Made by a program: the position numbers and the translations under genes | Shown here: positions 48,885 to 57,970 of the stretch, piece by piece | Layout: each line of letters starts with the position of its first letter | Numbering within the stretch: position 1 is the first letter of the stretch | Notes under the pieces: generated by a model | Seen by the model: the letters and a program-made list of their open reading frames with translations, nothing else | Told to the model about the DNA's origin: nothing | Databases searched by the model: none | Source of the DNA: Actinomortierella ambigua | Taxonomy: Eukaryota; Mortierellomycota; Mortierellomycetes; Mortierellales; Mortierellaceae | Assembly: GCA_016098155.1 (NCBI GenBank) | Contig: JAAAJB010000012.1 | Coordinates: 1 to 64,000, forward strand | DNA: 64,000 nt | Direction: 5' to 3'

Positions 48885-51185
48885 ATGGACTCTCTCAACA
48901 CCAAGTTCATACGTGGTCTAGGAACCCCTCCTGTCAGCTCACCTTCAATCAACTCGACATCTTCTTCCAACACCCCACGCAAGGATGCTGGATACCATCC
49001 ATACAAACGTAGCCAAGGAGGATGGCTCTCTCCACGGCGGCCTCGGGCACAAGCAGAAGGTCAAGGAGGCTTCTTCTTTTGGAGTGGCAATAGCAGCGGC
49101 AGCATGGGTTTCGGCCCACATCTCCCACGCCGAGGGTTCACCGCTGCAGCAGCCTCCGGTAGGCGAGCAGGCACTAGCGGGCTTTGGAGTAGGAAGGGAG
49201 TCAAGTTTCAGTACCGTATGTTGGTCCTGCTGTATGTTGCACTTGGGTGTGTGATTCCATACTATGTGATGAAGCATGCCGATCAACAGTACCGGATGGA
49301 GGAACAATTTTGGCTACAAGAGCAGCAAGAACAGCAACAACAACAACAGAGTCAACTACAACAACAGCTACAGGAGCAGCAGCAACTCATGGAACAACTA
49401 CATCAGGAAGGGCAACAGCAGTTTCCATCAGTCCCTGTAGTCGACACGGTTGCACCACCAGTACCACCAGTACCACCAGAGCGATACAAGCGACAAGCCT
49501 TCTTTCAGGATGTGGTATTAAGCCAGTTGATTGGCACTCCTGCCTCTGTGGATAATGCCTTGCCCGCCAAAAGTCGTCGCCCTTCGTTCCAAAGCCGACA
49601 GCACCACCATCGACAACAGCAACAGCATAGAGAAGCTGTCGCCACCGAAGCCACCTCCCTCATCCCCGAGATGGACCAGCACGTCGAAGCACTAGAGCAG
49701 CTCCACCGATCTTACCTCAAAATGCGGCAGCTGAGTGGATTGACGCCAGGGATCAAGACAGCAGAAGACTATAAGCGAAAGTCGTTCTACATCGCCAACG
49801 CAACTCAGGCCTGGATCAATCGCCGCGTCCAACGCTTCGGTATGGCCGACCGAATTGCGGGGACCAAGATCCAGGGACCAGCGGCAACACAGCGGTTCCG
49901 TCAGCTGATGGAGGCGGCCTTGAACAAGGGTCGGTGGGTGTACGAAGCCGACCGGGATTACCCAGACTTTGGCGGTGCCACGGGGTGGAATAAGAAAAAA
50001 AAGACGGAGCGGGACCGTGATCCTGCGATTGATCGCCCACCATTTCCAGAGGCTGGAAAATATCATTGGGAACCGTCGGTTTTGAGCGGTCAGGACTGGG
50101 ATGCTAAGAGATCAAGAACGAACAAGGTGGATGAAGAAGGAGCACATGGGAACAGCAATAGCAATGAGGACAACAACAACAACAACGACAATCACAACGA
50201 TCGTGTCGGATGGTATTCAAGCAGAGTGCAGCCGAGCGACTTTTGCCGCCTACTGGGTGAGCGGCACCTGGTGCTCATTGGGGATATGATCCATTGGCAG
50301 CTACACGACGCGATGCTCTACAACATGTTTGACAACCCACAGGCCTGCTACGGCGATCTGGCGTGTCACCTGGGCGTGGGTCATCCACTGTGTCCGTTAC
50401 CGCACGATGTGCGGATGAAGTTTGTGCGCAACGACTTGCTATCGACGTTGAAACCAAAGATGAGTCGACTCAACGAGACCAAGGCCCAGAACCCAGTTGA
50501 AATGTCCTGGCTCAGGGACCTCAAACTCAAGGACACGGTCATCCTGGGGGCGACTCATTTCCATCCCTTCTCCGACGGCGAATTTCGGCGACGGCTAACG
50601 GATGTCTTCACCAAGATTCGTCGCATCCGGCCCGACACACTCGTCATCTACAGGAACCGTGCCATCGGCCACCCACACTGCCCTTCCAAGGCCAATAACT
50701 TCAACATGGCCTACCATGACCACCGTCGTCTCCCAAATCCGCCGCAGCCGAAACCACGGTCACAGCCCGACACAGCTCTCTCGCCGCGAGCGCAGCAGCT
50801 TCGAAAGATATTTGCCCTCCAGCAATCCCTGCTCGATGTCCAAGTGATCCCACCTGGGCGCCCGCCCATGCCGCCGGTGGAACTGCCCCGGTGGCGAGCC
50901 CAGCCATTGGAGTCGGCGGTCCCAGCCGAGGAGCTGTTACATTATCCGTTGGACTGGGTGCATGCGGAGCGACAGAACCAGATGGCCAAGATGATTGTGG
51001 AGGCCGCGGGCGGAATCTACTGGAACGTGGCAACGATGACGGATCTACGCCCTGATGGCCATCGAGGGGATCAGGACTGCCTACTGTACCGACGACCGGG
51101 GCCGACGGATGAGTGGGCGGTGTCGTTGTATAATTTGTTTAGGACGATTGAGCAGGTCGAGCAGGAGTTTTCAGACACTGTGTGA
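48885..51185 (+). CDS. PC-esterase-like (GDSL/DUF231-type) type II membrane protein
   Basis: An intronless frame of 766 residues from the Met at 48885 (MDSLNTKFIRGL); an upstream in-frame codon at 48627 lies in a T-rich leader and is not chosen. A Ser/Gly-rich cytosolic part is followed by one signal anchor (about 112-131, YRMLVLLYVALGCVIPYY), a Gln-rich stalk, and a lumenal domain with GRWVYEADRDYPDFGG, DFCRLLGERHLVLIGDMIHW, HPLCPLPHDVRMKFVRND, KDTVILGATHFHPFSDGEF, TLVIYRNRAIGHPHC and TDLRPDGHRGDQDCLLY. This is the trichome-birefringence/CAP64-like acyl-esterase family of Golgi glycan modification. At the usual nucleophile (GDS) it reads GDM (Met about 468), so hydrolase activity is doubtful. 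A fungal wall or glycan role is inference. Confidence 0.75.
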   Translation: MDSLNTKFIRGLGTPPVSSPSINSTSSSNTPRKDAGYHPYKRSQGGWLSPRRPRAQAEGQGGFFFWSGNSSGSMGFGPHLPRRGFTAAAASGRRAGTSGLWSRKGVKFQYRMLVLLYVALGCVIPYYVMKHADQQYRMEEQFWLQEQQEQQQQQQSQLQQQLQEQQQLMEQLHQEGQQQFPSVPVVDTVAPPVPPVPPERYKRQAFFQDVVLSQLIGTPASVDNALPAKSRRPSFQSRQHHHRQQQQHREAVATEATSLIPEMDQHVEALEQLHRSYLKMRQLSGLTPGIKTAEDYKRKSFYIANATQAWINRRVQRFGMADRIAGTKIQGPAATQRFRQLMEAALNKGRWVYEADRDYPDFGGATGWNKKKKTERDRDPAIDRPPFPEAGKYHWEPSVLSGQDWDAKRSRTNKVDEEGAHGNSNSNEDNNNNNDNHNDRVGWYSSRVQPSDFCRLLGERHLVLIGDMIHWQLHDAMLYNMFDNPQACYGDLACHLGVGHPLCPLPHDVRMKFVRNDLLSTLKPKMSRLNETKAQNPVEMSWLRDLKLKDTVILGATHFHPFSDGEFRRRLTDVFTKIRRIRPDTLVIYRNRAIGHPHCPSKANNFNMAYHDHRRLPNPPQPKPRSQPDTALSPRAQQLRKIFALQQSLLDVQVIPPGRPPMPPVELPRWRAQPLESAVPAEELLHYPLDWVHAERQNQMAKMIVEAAGGIYWNVATMTDLRPDGHRGDQDCLLYRRPGPTDEWAVSLYNLFRTIEQVEQEFSDTV

Positions 51186-51736
51186 GACTAAATTTCCCCC
51201 CTTGCACCGTACTTTTTTTGAACATAAAAATATGTTGTGTTCTCCTCCTCTTACACACATTCACTCATTAAGAGAGGTTAGCAATAATTCGCGTCTGCTT
51301 CTGCTGACAGCAGAACGACAAGATTCGTGAGAAAACTACACCTCCCAACATATCCACATCCCTCCATATGAGAGAGTAGGGGGGAGGGGAACAAGAGTCG
51401 AGCCACCAACAGCAATCCAAATACTTGGTTGCGAGCACAATGAACGACGATGCAAACGGACAAACGCGTACTCTACGTGCATGAATTTTATTTTGGATGA
51501 CGATGGCGTGTGTGAGAGAGAAACTGCAAACTACACACTGTACAAGATGGCGCGTGCCCTGTCCTTCTTCCACTTTCTCATCTCTCCCACTCTCTCTCTC
51601 TCTCTCTCCCTAGCCTGTCCAGCCATTGCGCCTATGTCAGGCCTTCCTTCCTATTGCCGTTTGGTCTGACATCTTTCTTGAGGGGAGGGGGGGTCTGCTG
51701 CTCATCCTCTTCTTCCATCTCACTCCCCTCTCCTCT
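51186..51736. other. Convergent intergenic region
   Basis: 0.55 kb between convergent stops of the PC-esterase-like (+) and VOC (-) genes. It is pyrimidine-rich with a (CT)n run near 51587-51608. No gene seen. Confidence 0.5.
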
Positions 51737-52249
51737 TTAATCCTTCTTGGGCGCGACATGATCCTCGACCTTGCTCGAAGCGGCGTAAGCCTCAGGCGGG
51801 GTGTGGACGAGTTCAAGCTTGAAGCCCGAAGGGTCGGTGAAGAAGACGGCATAGTACTTGGGCATGTACTGGTACTCTGCCGGGGGGTCGAGGATCTTGC
51901 CAAAGGAGCCCTTGTGGTCGCCTTCGTGCTTTTGATAAAAGGCAGCAATCTTGTCGTGGAAGGCATCGACCTCTTGACGGGATGTGACGGCAAAGGCCAG
52001 ATGATGAAGACCCGGGTTGTAACGGTTGTGTTCGACGGTAGGATTGCCCGGGGAGATGCCGAGGGCGCCAAAACCAAACTTGTACCACATGGAGTGCTGG
52101 TCGGAGATGTGGAGGTTGGTGTACTGGAGAAGGTCCTCGCACAGGAACTTGTAGAACGTGATCGACTTTTTCATGTCGACCACGGAGAGGCTAAGGTGGT
52201 GCAGCTGGCCGAGACCGTCGGCAGGAGGCAGCTGATCATGTCCGGTCAT
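51737..52249 (-). CDS. VOC-superfamily (glyoxalase/dioxygenase fold) protein
   Basis: A single-exon frame of 170 residues, MTGHDQLPPADGLGQLHHLSL at the start. It has two VOC beta-alpha-beta-beta-beta modules: LHHLSLSVVDMKKSITFYKF, SMWYKFGFGALGISPG, then NPGLHHLAFAVTSRQEVDAF, KYYAVFFTDPSGFKLELVHT. Candidate metal ligands are the His in each HHL motif and the Glu in KLELVH. The family includes glyoxalase I, extradiol dioxygenases and antibiotic-binding proteins. The substrate is unknown. The charged C-terminus (KVEDHVAPKKD) is unusual. No intron is visible. Confidence 0.8.
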   Translation of the reverse strand: MTGHDQLPPADGLGQLHHLSLSVVDMKKSITFYKFLCEDLLQYTNLHISDQHSMWYKFGFGALGISPGNPTVEHNRYNPGLHHLAFAVTSRQEVDAFHDKIAAFYQKHEGDHKGSFGKILDPPAEYQYMPKYYAVFFTDPSGFKLELVHTPPEAYAASSKVEDHVAPKKD

Positions 52250-52940
52250 TTTTTTTTCTTTTTGCTTGAGGGTGTGGGGAAAGAGAGAATGAGAAAAAGG
52301 GATAGTGGGCGAGAGGGAAGAGAAGAGAGGGAGGATTGTTGTGAAGGAAGATGAGTGAGAGAGGAGGTAGTTTTATAGACGAATTATCGATCCACGAACT
52401 CGTCGTCAACTGATCGAGACTCTGTATCAGAGTGGGGGGCGCAAAGCATTTTGCATTCACGTTACACTCACAATGCAGTAAGGGGAATTTGATTGGTGGA
52501 CACAAGAGAAGGTACCCGAGCTTTTTTTGATTCAATTGACCATCTGTTGAAAGGTCCGGAGCTTTTTTTTTTTTTTTTTAAAGGATAAGACAGTGTATGG
52601 CTGTGTAGGCTTTTTTTGGGGTTCTAGTCCCCTCGTTGTATCACTATAGAAATGTGGTAAAGAAGCATGCGCAGCATGCCCTCTCCTCTCTCCTCTCTCA
52701 ACTAGTTGTTGGTTCGACTCTCGTGAGAGATGAGAGAGCGCATCATACCAAACCTCCGCGCAATGTGTTAGGGGAGAGATCAGCGAGAACCCGTATTCAT
52801 ACACCAACAGTGAGACCCCCTTCTCCATCTATATTTTATAACTCAACTTGACATCGGCGTCGCATAAGAATAACAAAAAAAGTAGAATGGTTGTTGTGAA
52901 ATGGTGGGCGTTGAGGAGGAGGAGAAAGAAGGCACTGCAT
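52250..52940. other. Intergenic, upstream of VOC gene
   Basis: 0.7 kb between the DUF4436 gene stop and the VOC start on the minus strand, containing a T run at 52564-52579, GA-rich patches and no recognisable gene. Confidence 0.45.
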
Positions 52941-53755
52941 CTAGCGTTTGATCTCAATAGTTTCTGAAGAATGCGTTTTTGCCTTTCCGGGCGATCCCTC
53001 AATGTCAACAATGGACATCTCGGCCTTTGAGCCGACCGGCGGTGGTGGTGGTGGTGGTGGTGGCCCAATACCAACAGCAACACGATCTCGATAGGCGGTG
53101 TATTGTTGCTTGGCAGTGCTGCTGGTGTTGTTTCCGCCACGACCTCCTCCTCCTCCTCCACCCCCTCCAACTGGTTCTCTTCCCCGAGCTCTATTATGGA
53201 GCGTCGTAGCAGCTGCAGTCGCAGTCATTGCTGTTCTAGTAGACGACTTGGTGGTTGGATTGGGTTTGGTTAGGGACGTATTGAGGGATGGAGATGTGGT
53301 CTCCCTAAGAGGGGTAGCTGCACTGTGTCTTTGACTCTGGAGTGGTGGACGAGTTGGTGCCTTCTGCCTCGATTCCGGCGAACCAGCTATTGATCTTGAT
53401 AAATGGACTGAGGACCTCATTCGCGGATTGACGGCTGCGGCCGCAGCAGCACCGGCAGCAGCAGCGACTATGGGTGGGGAGGATGGTTGGGTGCGCGAAC
53501 GTTGAGATGGAAGACTTTGTGTTGACGAGGTAGGGCGGTGAGGATGATGATGCTGGTGTGATAGATGACGCTGAAGCCGATAGTCCGAAGAAGGGGTGGT
53601 GGGGTGGCGACCACTCGGGAGATCTCCTCCACCTGTAGGAAGTGCTAGCATGGGTGACGACTCATTCCAACGCAGATGATGGTACAAGGTTGCTCGAGGA
53701 ATGCCATGGACTCGAAGGCCCTCTTCAGCCTGGTGGGTGGTGGTGGCGGCTGCTG

Positions 53756-53788
<33 letters not shown>

Positions 53789-55336
53789 TTGCTGCTGTTG
53801 CTGCTGCTTTCGGTACAGATATGCTAGTGGAAGTGGCAGTATCAGGAGGAGAGGCAGACGGAGAAGACGCCAAGGACCTGCCTGATGTCGTGAAAGAAGG
53901 TGGAGCTCCAGTAGCCCCGCTGAGCGTCTCAGTGGGGGCCAGGGGTAACAACATACAGCTACTATCATCATCATCCATGAAGAATGACGAGCATGTACAC
54001 TCCTCTGGCGTTCGCCCATGTCGCTCCACCGACGACCGAGATGCTGAACGACTAGAAAAGCTATCGCTGCCGCTCGAGCTGGCTCGTTCGCTCGATGGCC
54101 TATTGGTGCTAGTGCCCTTTCGCTCAGACATTTCTACACTGCCACCTTGAGGAGCTGGTACGGCGTGAGTGTTGCTATAGTTGTTATTGGATGTGTTGTG
54201 ATCGTTGGGTACGCCAGGCGCCTGTTTCAGGCGGCGTTGGAGGCTCTTCAGGTCACCTTCTTGGTCACTGAATGACCAGTGGCCATCTTCGTTCTCCTGT
54301 GGCCTGGCATCTCTACGCCTCTGTTTGACTTTGTCTGACGACACCGAAGAGGATGGTGTTTTTTGTGGAGTAAGCCTTGGTCGTGGGGATTGCGTTGTTT
54401 GACGGGTTGTCATGAAGGGAACTCGCTTTTTACGAAGCTGTCGGTCGGTAAAGGGTCCTCCTGTGAGTGGGAAGGGCATAGGGACTGTCATCTCATTGAT
54501 GAGTCTCGACTGGTAGTTGTGCTCCATGCGGATCAGCTCGAGGTCCCCATGGATCGAGGGTTCCTTCCATCGGAGTGCCGAAGCCAGCAGGACGCAGATA
54601 GACGCTATGGCAATGATTGCCATATTCCTGGACATCAATAATGTCAAAAACAGCACATAATATAAACCAAAACGATAGGTCTGTGGTCTGTTAGAGCAAC
54701 TGCCTTGATCTCTACTGGTCACAAGACTCGCAGCTCACATAATTGTTTACCAGTAAAAGCCAAGGACATCGGCAGCGCATCCGATAGCTGGGATACCCGG
54801 CTGTGTTTCTCGAAGAGCAGGGAGGGCCTATGGGTGTGTATGTTTGATTCCCAACCGAAGAATGCCGGTAAATTCTAACAATCACGTTGTAAAATGTAAC
54901 ACCCGATACTTTGATTCAATCCAAACGAAACATTGGACCTACAAACAGTGTTGTAATACCCAGCGTGAGGATATGCTCATCCGACTCGCGGTGCTTCCGG
55001 ACCACCTGAATGGTGATGATGCTGATGGATATGCTCAATGCCCACATGATGACCACAACGAAGATGCTAAACCCAATCGTGGTAGGAGATCGGTTCGTGG
55101 TGATCTGCATGGCAATCTTGTACGTGTCGGTTGGGTCGAGATGGAGGACGGGTATAAACTCGACGGTCTGTAACATCGCCAAGAACGTGAACGAGACGGG
55201 GATCTTGTGCAGCTTTTCCTTCTCTTTGTGGATCAAGATCTCAAAGTAACTTACGTATCGGTCAAAGGGATAGTCAATTGGCGCCCCTCTCGTGTATGGC
55301 ATTGTGACATCCACCGAGCGCCTAGAATAGGGGGCC

Positions 55337-55367
<31 letters not shown>

Positions 55368-55822
55368 GACCGTGACAAGACGTTAGTCAAATAAGGACAG
55401 ACAAACGGTCCAGCGTCGCCTTGCGAGAGTGGCAAAATATTCAAAGCAAAGCTCAAGACTTGCATGATCTGGCCTTCTGGAAAATTGAGGGTAGTGTAAA
55501 AGAGGGCAATCTCAATGTCTTCGGTCAGGATGCCATCGTCTCCAGCCAAGGTCCCGTGTGGTGTAAACTCAAAGTGAACACGATAGTTCTTGTCCTCAAA
55601 GTCGACGCTGGAGACGGTGGCGACCACATGAATGTAATCGCCGGTGTGAGAGACGCCCTGTGGCTCGACATCGACAGCCGATCGAGCGTCGGTACCTTCC
55701 TTGCGATAAATCATAAAGATAGGAATGACTATTGCACAGAGGATGCCGACAATTAGGAGGAACCACAGTGTCCTGCGTGCCCATGTCCGCAGCTTTCCAG
55801 TCTGTTCGTGGAAGAGGATCAT
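52941..55822 (-). CDS. DUF4436-type membrane protein with long disordered C-terminus
   Basis: Minus-strand exons 55822-55407, 55321-54943, 54827-54751 and 54627-52941 encode 852 residues. The N-terminal half has a first helix (TLWFLLIVGILCAIVIPIFM), an extracytoplasmic beta domain (VHFEFTPHGTLAGDDG; RGAPIDYPFDRYVSYFEILI) and three more helices (TIGFSIFVVVIMWALSISIS; ITTLFALPALRETQPGIPAI; NMAIIAIASICVLLASALRW). This is the DUF4436 architecture known from fungi and actinobacteria; its function is not known. The second half is a low-complexity tail rich in Ser, Pro, Thr, Gln and Arg with Ala/Thr runs from a (GCN)n tract near 53745-53805 and a poly-Pro patch. The start at 55882 is an alternative. 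Splices use weak but consistent donors (GTTTGT, GTAGGT, GTAAAC). Confidence 0.82.
53745..53805. repeat. CTG/CAG-type triplet tract
   Basis: A run of GCT/GTT/CTG triplets inside the DUF4436 gene, read on the minus strand as Ala/Thr runs (other frames give Gln or Leu). Triplet tracts of this kind are length-variable in fungi. Confidence 0.85.
55337..55363. repeat. A27 homopolymer in intron of DUF4436 gene
   Basis: Twenty-seven A residues on the plus strand, which is a T27 polypyrimidine tract before the acceptor of exon 2 on the minus strand. Confidence 0.9.
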
Positions 55823-56874
55823 GGGAGGAAGGAGGGGGGTGGGTGTTGATGCGAAAACAATATAAGGACGAAGAGTCTGCAATGTAGCGTCTGTAAAGAA
55901 GTGGGGGCTCGTCTATGATGGGCGAAGGCAACTGGCCTGAGTGGGGCAGAGAAGAGAAAGAAGAACGAGAAAGAACGAAAAGGGCAGACGGTGTTGGAAC
56001 TTGATCTTTCATGGGGTGGGGGTTTGGGTTGCATCGGTGAGAGCGCTTCTTCAACCGTCAGACTGGTGGAGGGGAACAGGGTACCTGTTTGAGGTCGTAT
56101 ACTCTCCTCGCTCCCTTTCTCACTGTCTGTCTGTCTGTCTATCTATCTGTCTCCCTACTACCGTATGCTCATATGCCTGTAGTAAGGATCATGGGCGATA
56201 TTGGTCTCTCGACTCCAAAAGGAGGTGCAACCTTTTCCAAAAGCTTGGCATCATACGGACCAGCGCCTGCAACAGTGGAGAGAGGAGGAGGATGGACAGC
56301 AAAAGATGGCCTCTTTTTTTTTACTCTTGTTTGTACGAGTATGTACCTTCTCATGCCAGACAACATCGACATCCATCTATGCCTGCCGTTCTCTTTTGCG
56401 TGATCAGCCTTCTGTCGCTCTACTTTAGTGTATTGTTGTAATTTACAGGGCGGGCCCACAAAGGATGATCTGCTGTCTGCCTGCACCTTCTGAAACTCCG
56501 TAACGGCCTCCAACCTTCGTCATCTTTGTCCTCTCTATACAGCCTCCAGCTGCAGCCGAGTGCGAGAGAGAGAGAGAGATTTGCCAGGCCTGGGTAACCT
56601 TTGGGGGCTGTCTGGCCTCTCAGAGGGTATCAAAATTCATCAAGTCGCGCTCCTTTGCCACCAAAATGCTGTGTTTACAAGGGAGGGACGAACCTAGAGG
56701 TAAGCCACCGAATCGGACACTCTCCTTTCCACACTTCAACATACCCCTAAAGCAGCCAGCTTTCGGTGCCTGTCACAACGAACCCTGCTCGCTCGGTCGG
56801 TCGGCATTGACGTTGAATTGTGTCTCTACACCCCCCTCTCTCATCAAACGCAACTCAAAGGTCTCGACTCCATC
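55823..56874. promoter_or_regulatory. Divergent promoter region, DUF4436/bL27m
   Basis: About 1 kb between the DUF4436 start (-) and the bL27m start (+). It contains a (CTGT/CTAT)n run near 56127-56152, a (GA)n run near 56564-56578 and a pyrimidine-rich leader before bL27m. Small frames here have no domain. Confidence 0.45.
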
Positions 56875-57777
56875 ATGTCCATGCTGACTGGAAACATGCT
56901 TGGCCTCACCCGCCAAATCTCCCGCATCACCCTTGCTGCTGACAAGACAGGTACCCGCACTCACCTCGTGGACCTTTACCCAGGATATATTCATACGAGC
57001 GACGCTAGCTGTCCATGGAACTGACCCGGCGCCTTTTTTTCCTGCACCCACTCTTGTTGACATACTGTTTATTGTTCTATAGCTTTCGCCAACCAGGTCC
57101 GTCATGCCTCGAAGAAGGCTGGTGGTTCTACAAAGAACAACAGAGATTCGGCTGGTCGAAGGCTAGGCGCCAAGAAGGTCGGAGGTAAGGACGCGAGCGA
57201 GTCCGATGCCGGACAACAGGTCGCTTTTTCTCGAGGAGTTTTTCAACCGGCACCATGGACGAAAGAATGGTCATGGAGGTCTTTTTTTTTTTAATTTGTT
57301 GCTGTTGTTCTTATTTTGCTCCGCAAAGGAAGGAGGAATACAACAGAAGCAAAAGCTTTCCGGAGCCTCTATTCGGATCAAGCATTGGGATCCTTCCTCT
57401 CTTCTTCATTGACAATTTCTTTCTTTTCTTTCTCAATAGGTCAACCTGTGATCCCCGGCAACATCATCTACAGACAGCGAGGCACACACTTCTACCCGGG
57501 CGAGAATGTCGGCATGGGCAAGGACCACACGCTGTTCGCGCTCGAGCATGGATACGTCCAGTACTACCAGGACCCGGTCAAGGACAAGAAGTGGTGGAAG
57601 CGCACCTACGTCGGCGTCGCCCTTTCCAAGGATCATGTTCTCCCTACCCCCAAGGACGCACCACGGCAACGCGCCTTCCGCCTCATTGATACCGCCGCCT
57701 TTAAGAAGGATCTGGATTTGACCCGGAAAGAAGCCATGGAGAACAAGGTCGTCATGAGCCAGATCATCAAGGCATAA
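56875..57777 (+). CDS. Mitochondrial ribosomal protein bL27m
   Basis: Exons 56875-56950, 57083-57184 and 57440-57777 encode 171 residues. The N-terminus ([20 protein letters not shown]) is a likely mitochondrial presequence; the bL27 core follows: [60 protein letters not shown], then [17 protein letters not shown]. The KAGGSTKN and QRGT(H/K)FxPGxNVGxGKDHT blocks are diagnostic. bL27 sits by the peptidyl-transferase centre of the large subunit, so the product serves mitochondrial translation. A helical Lys-rich extension ends the protein, as in other fungal members. Confidence 0.92.
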
Positions 57778-57905
57778 GAAAAAAAAAGGTTTTCCTCCTT
57801 TTCGCCTTTCCTTCCTTCCTTCCTCCTTTCCATACGGTTTATCTCCGCTTGGATCCTCGTCAGCTGTTGCACCTTTCCATTTTTTTTCTTTGTACTCTCC
57901 CATAG

Positions 57906-57911
57906 AATAAA
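57906..57911 (+). terminator. Polyadenylation signal AATAAA for bL27m
   Basis: An exact AATAAA lies 129 nt after the bL27m stop and just before the convergent xylulokinase stop. Use is inferred from position. Confidence 0.4.
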
Positions 57912-57970
57912 CATTCATTTTTAAAGAAAAGAAGAGCATGGAGCAGGGGGAAGGTAGATGTATAGAAGTG

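Noticed and set aside
52700..52730. Sequence resembling a tRNA B box (GGTTCGACTCT)
   Set aside because: The flanking bases do not pair as a T stem and no A box or cloverleaf is seen.
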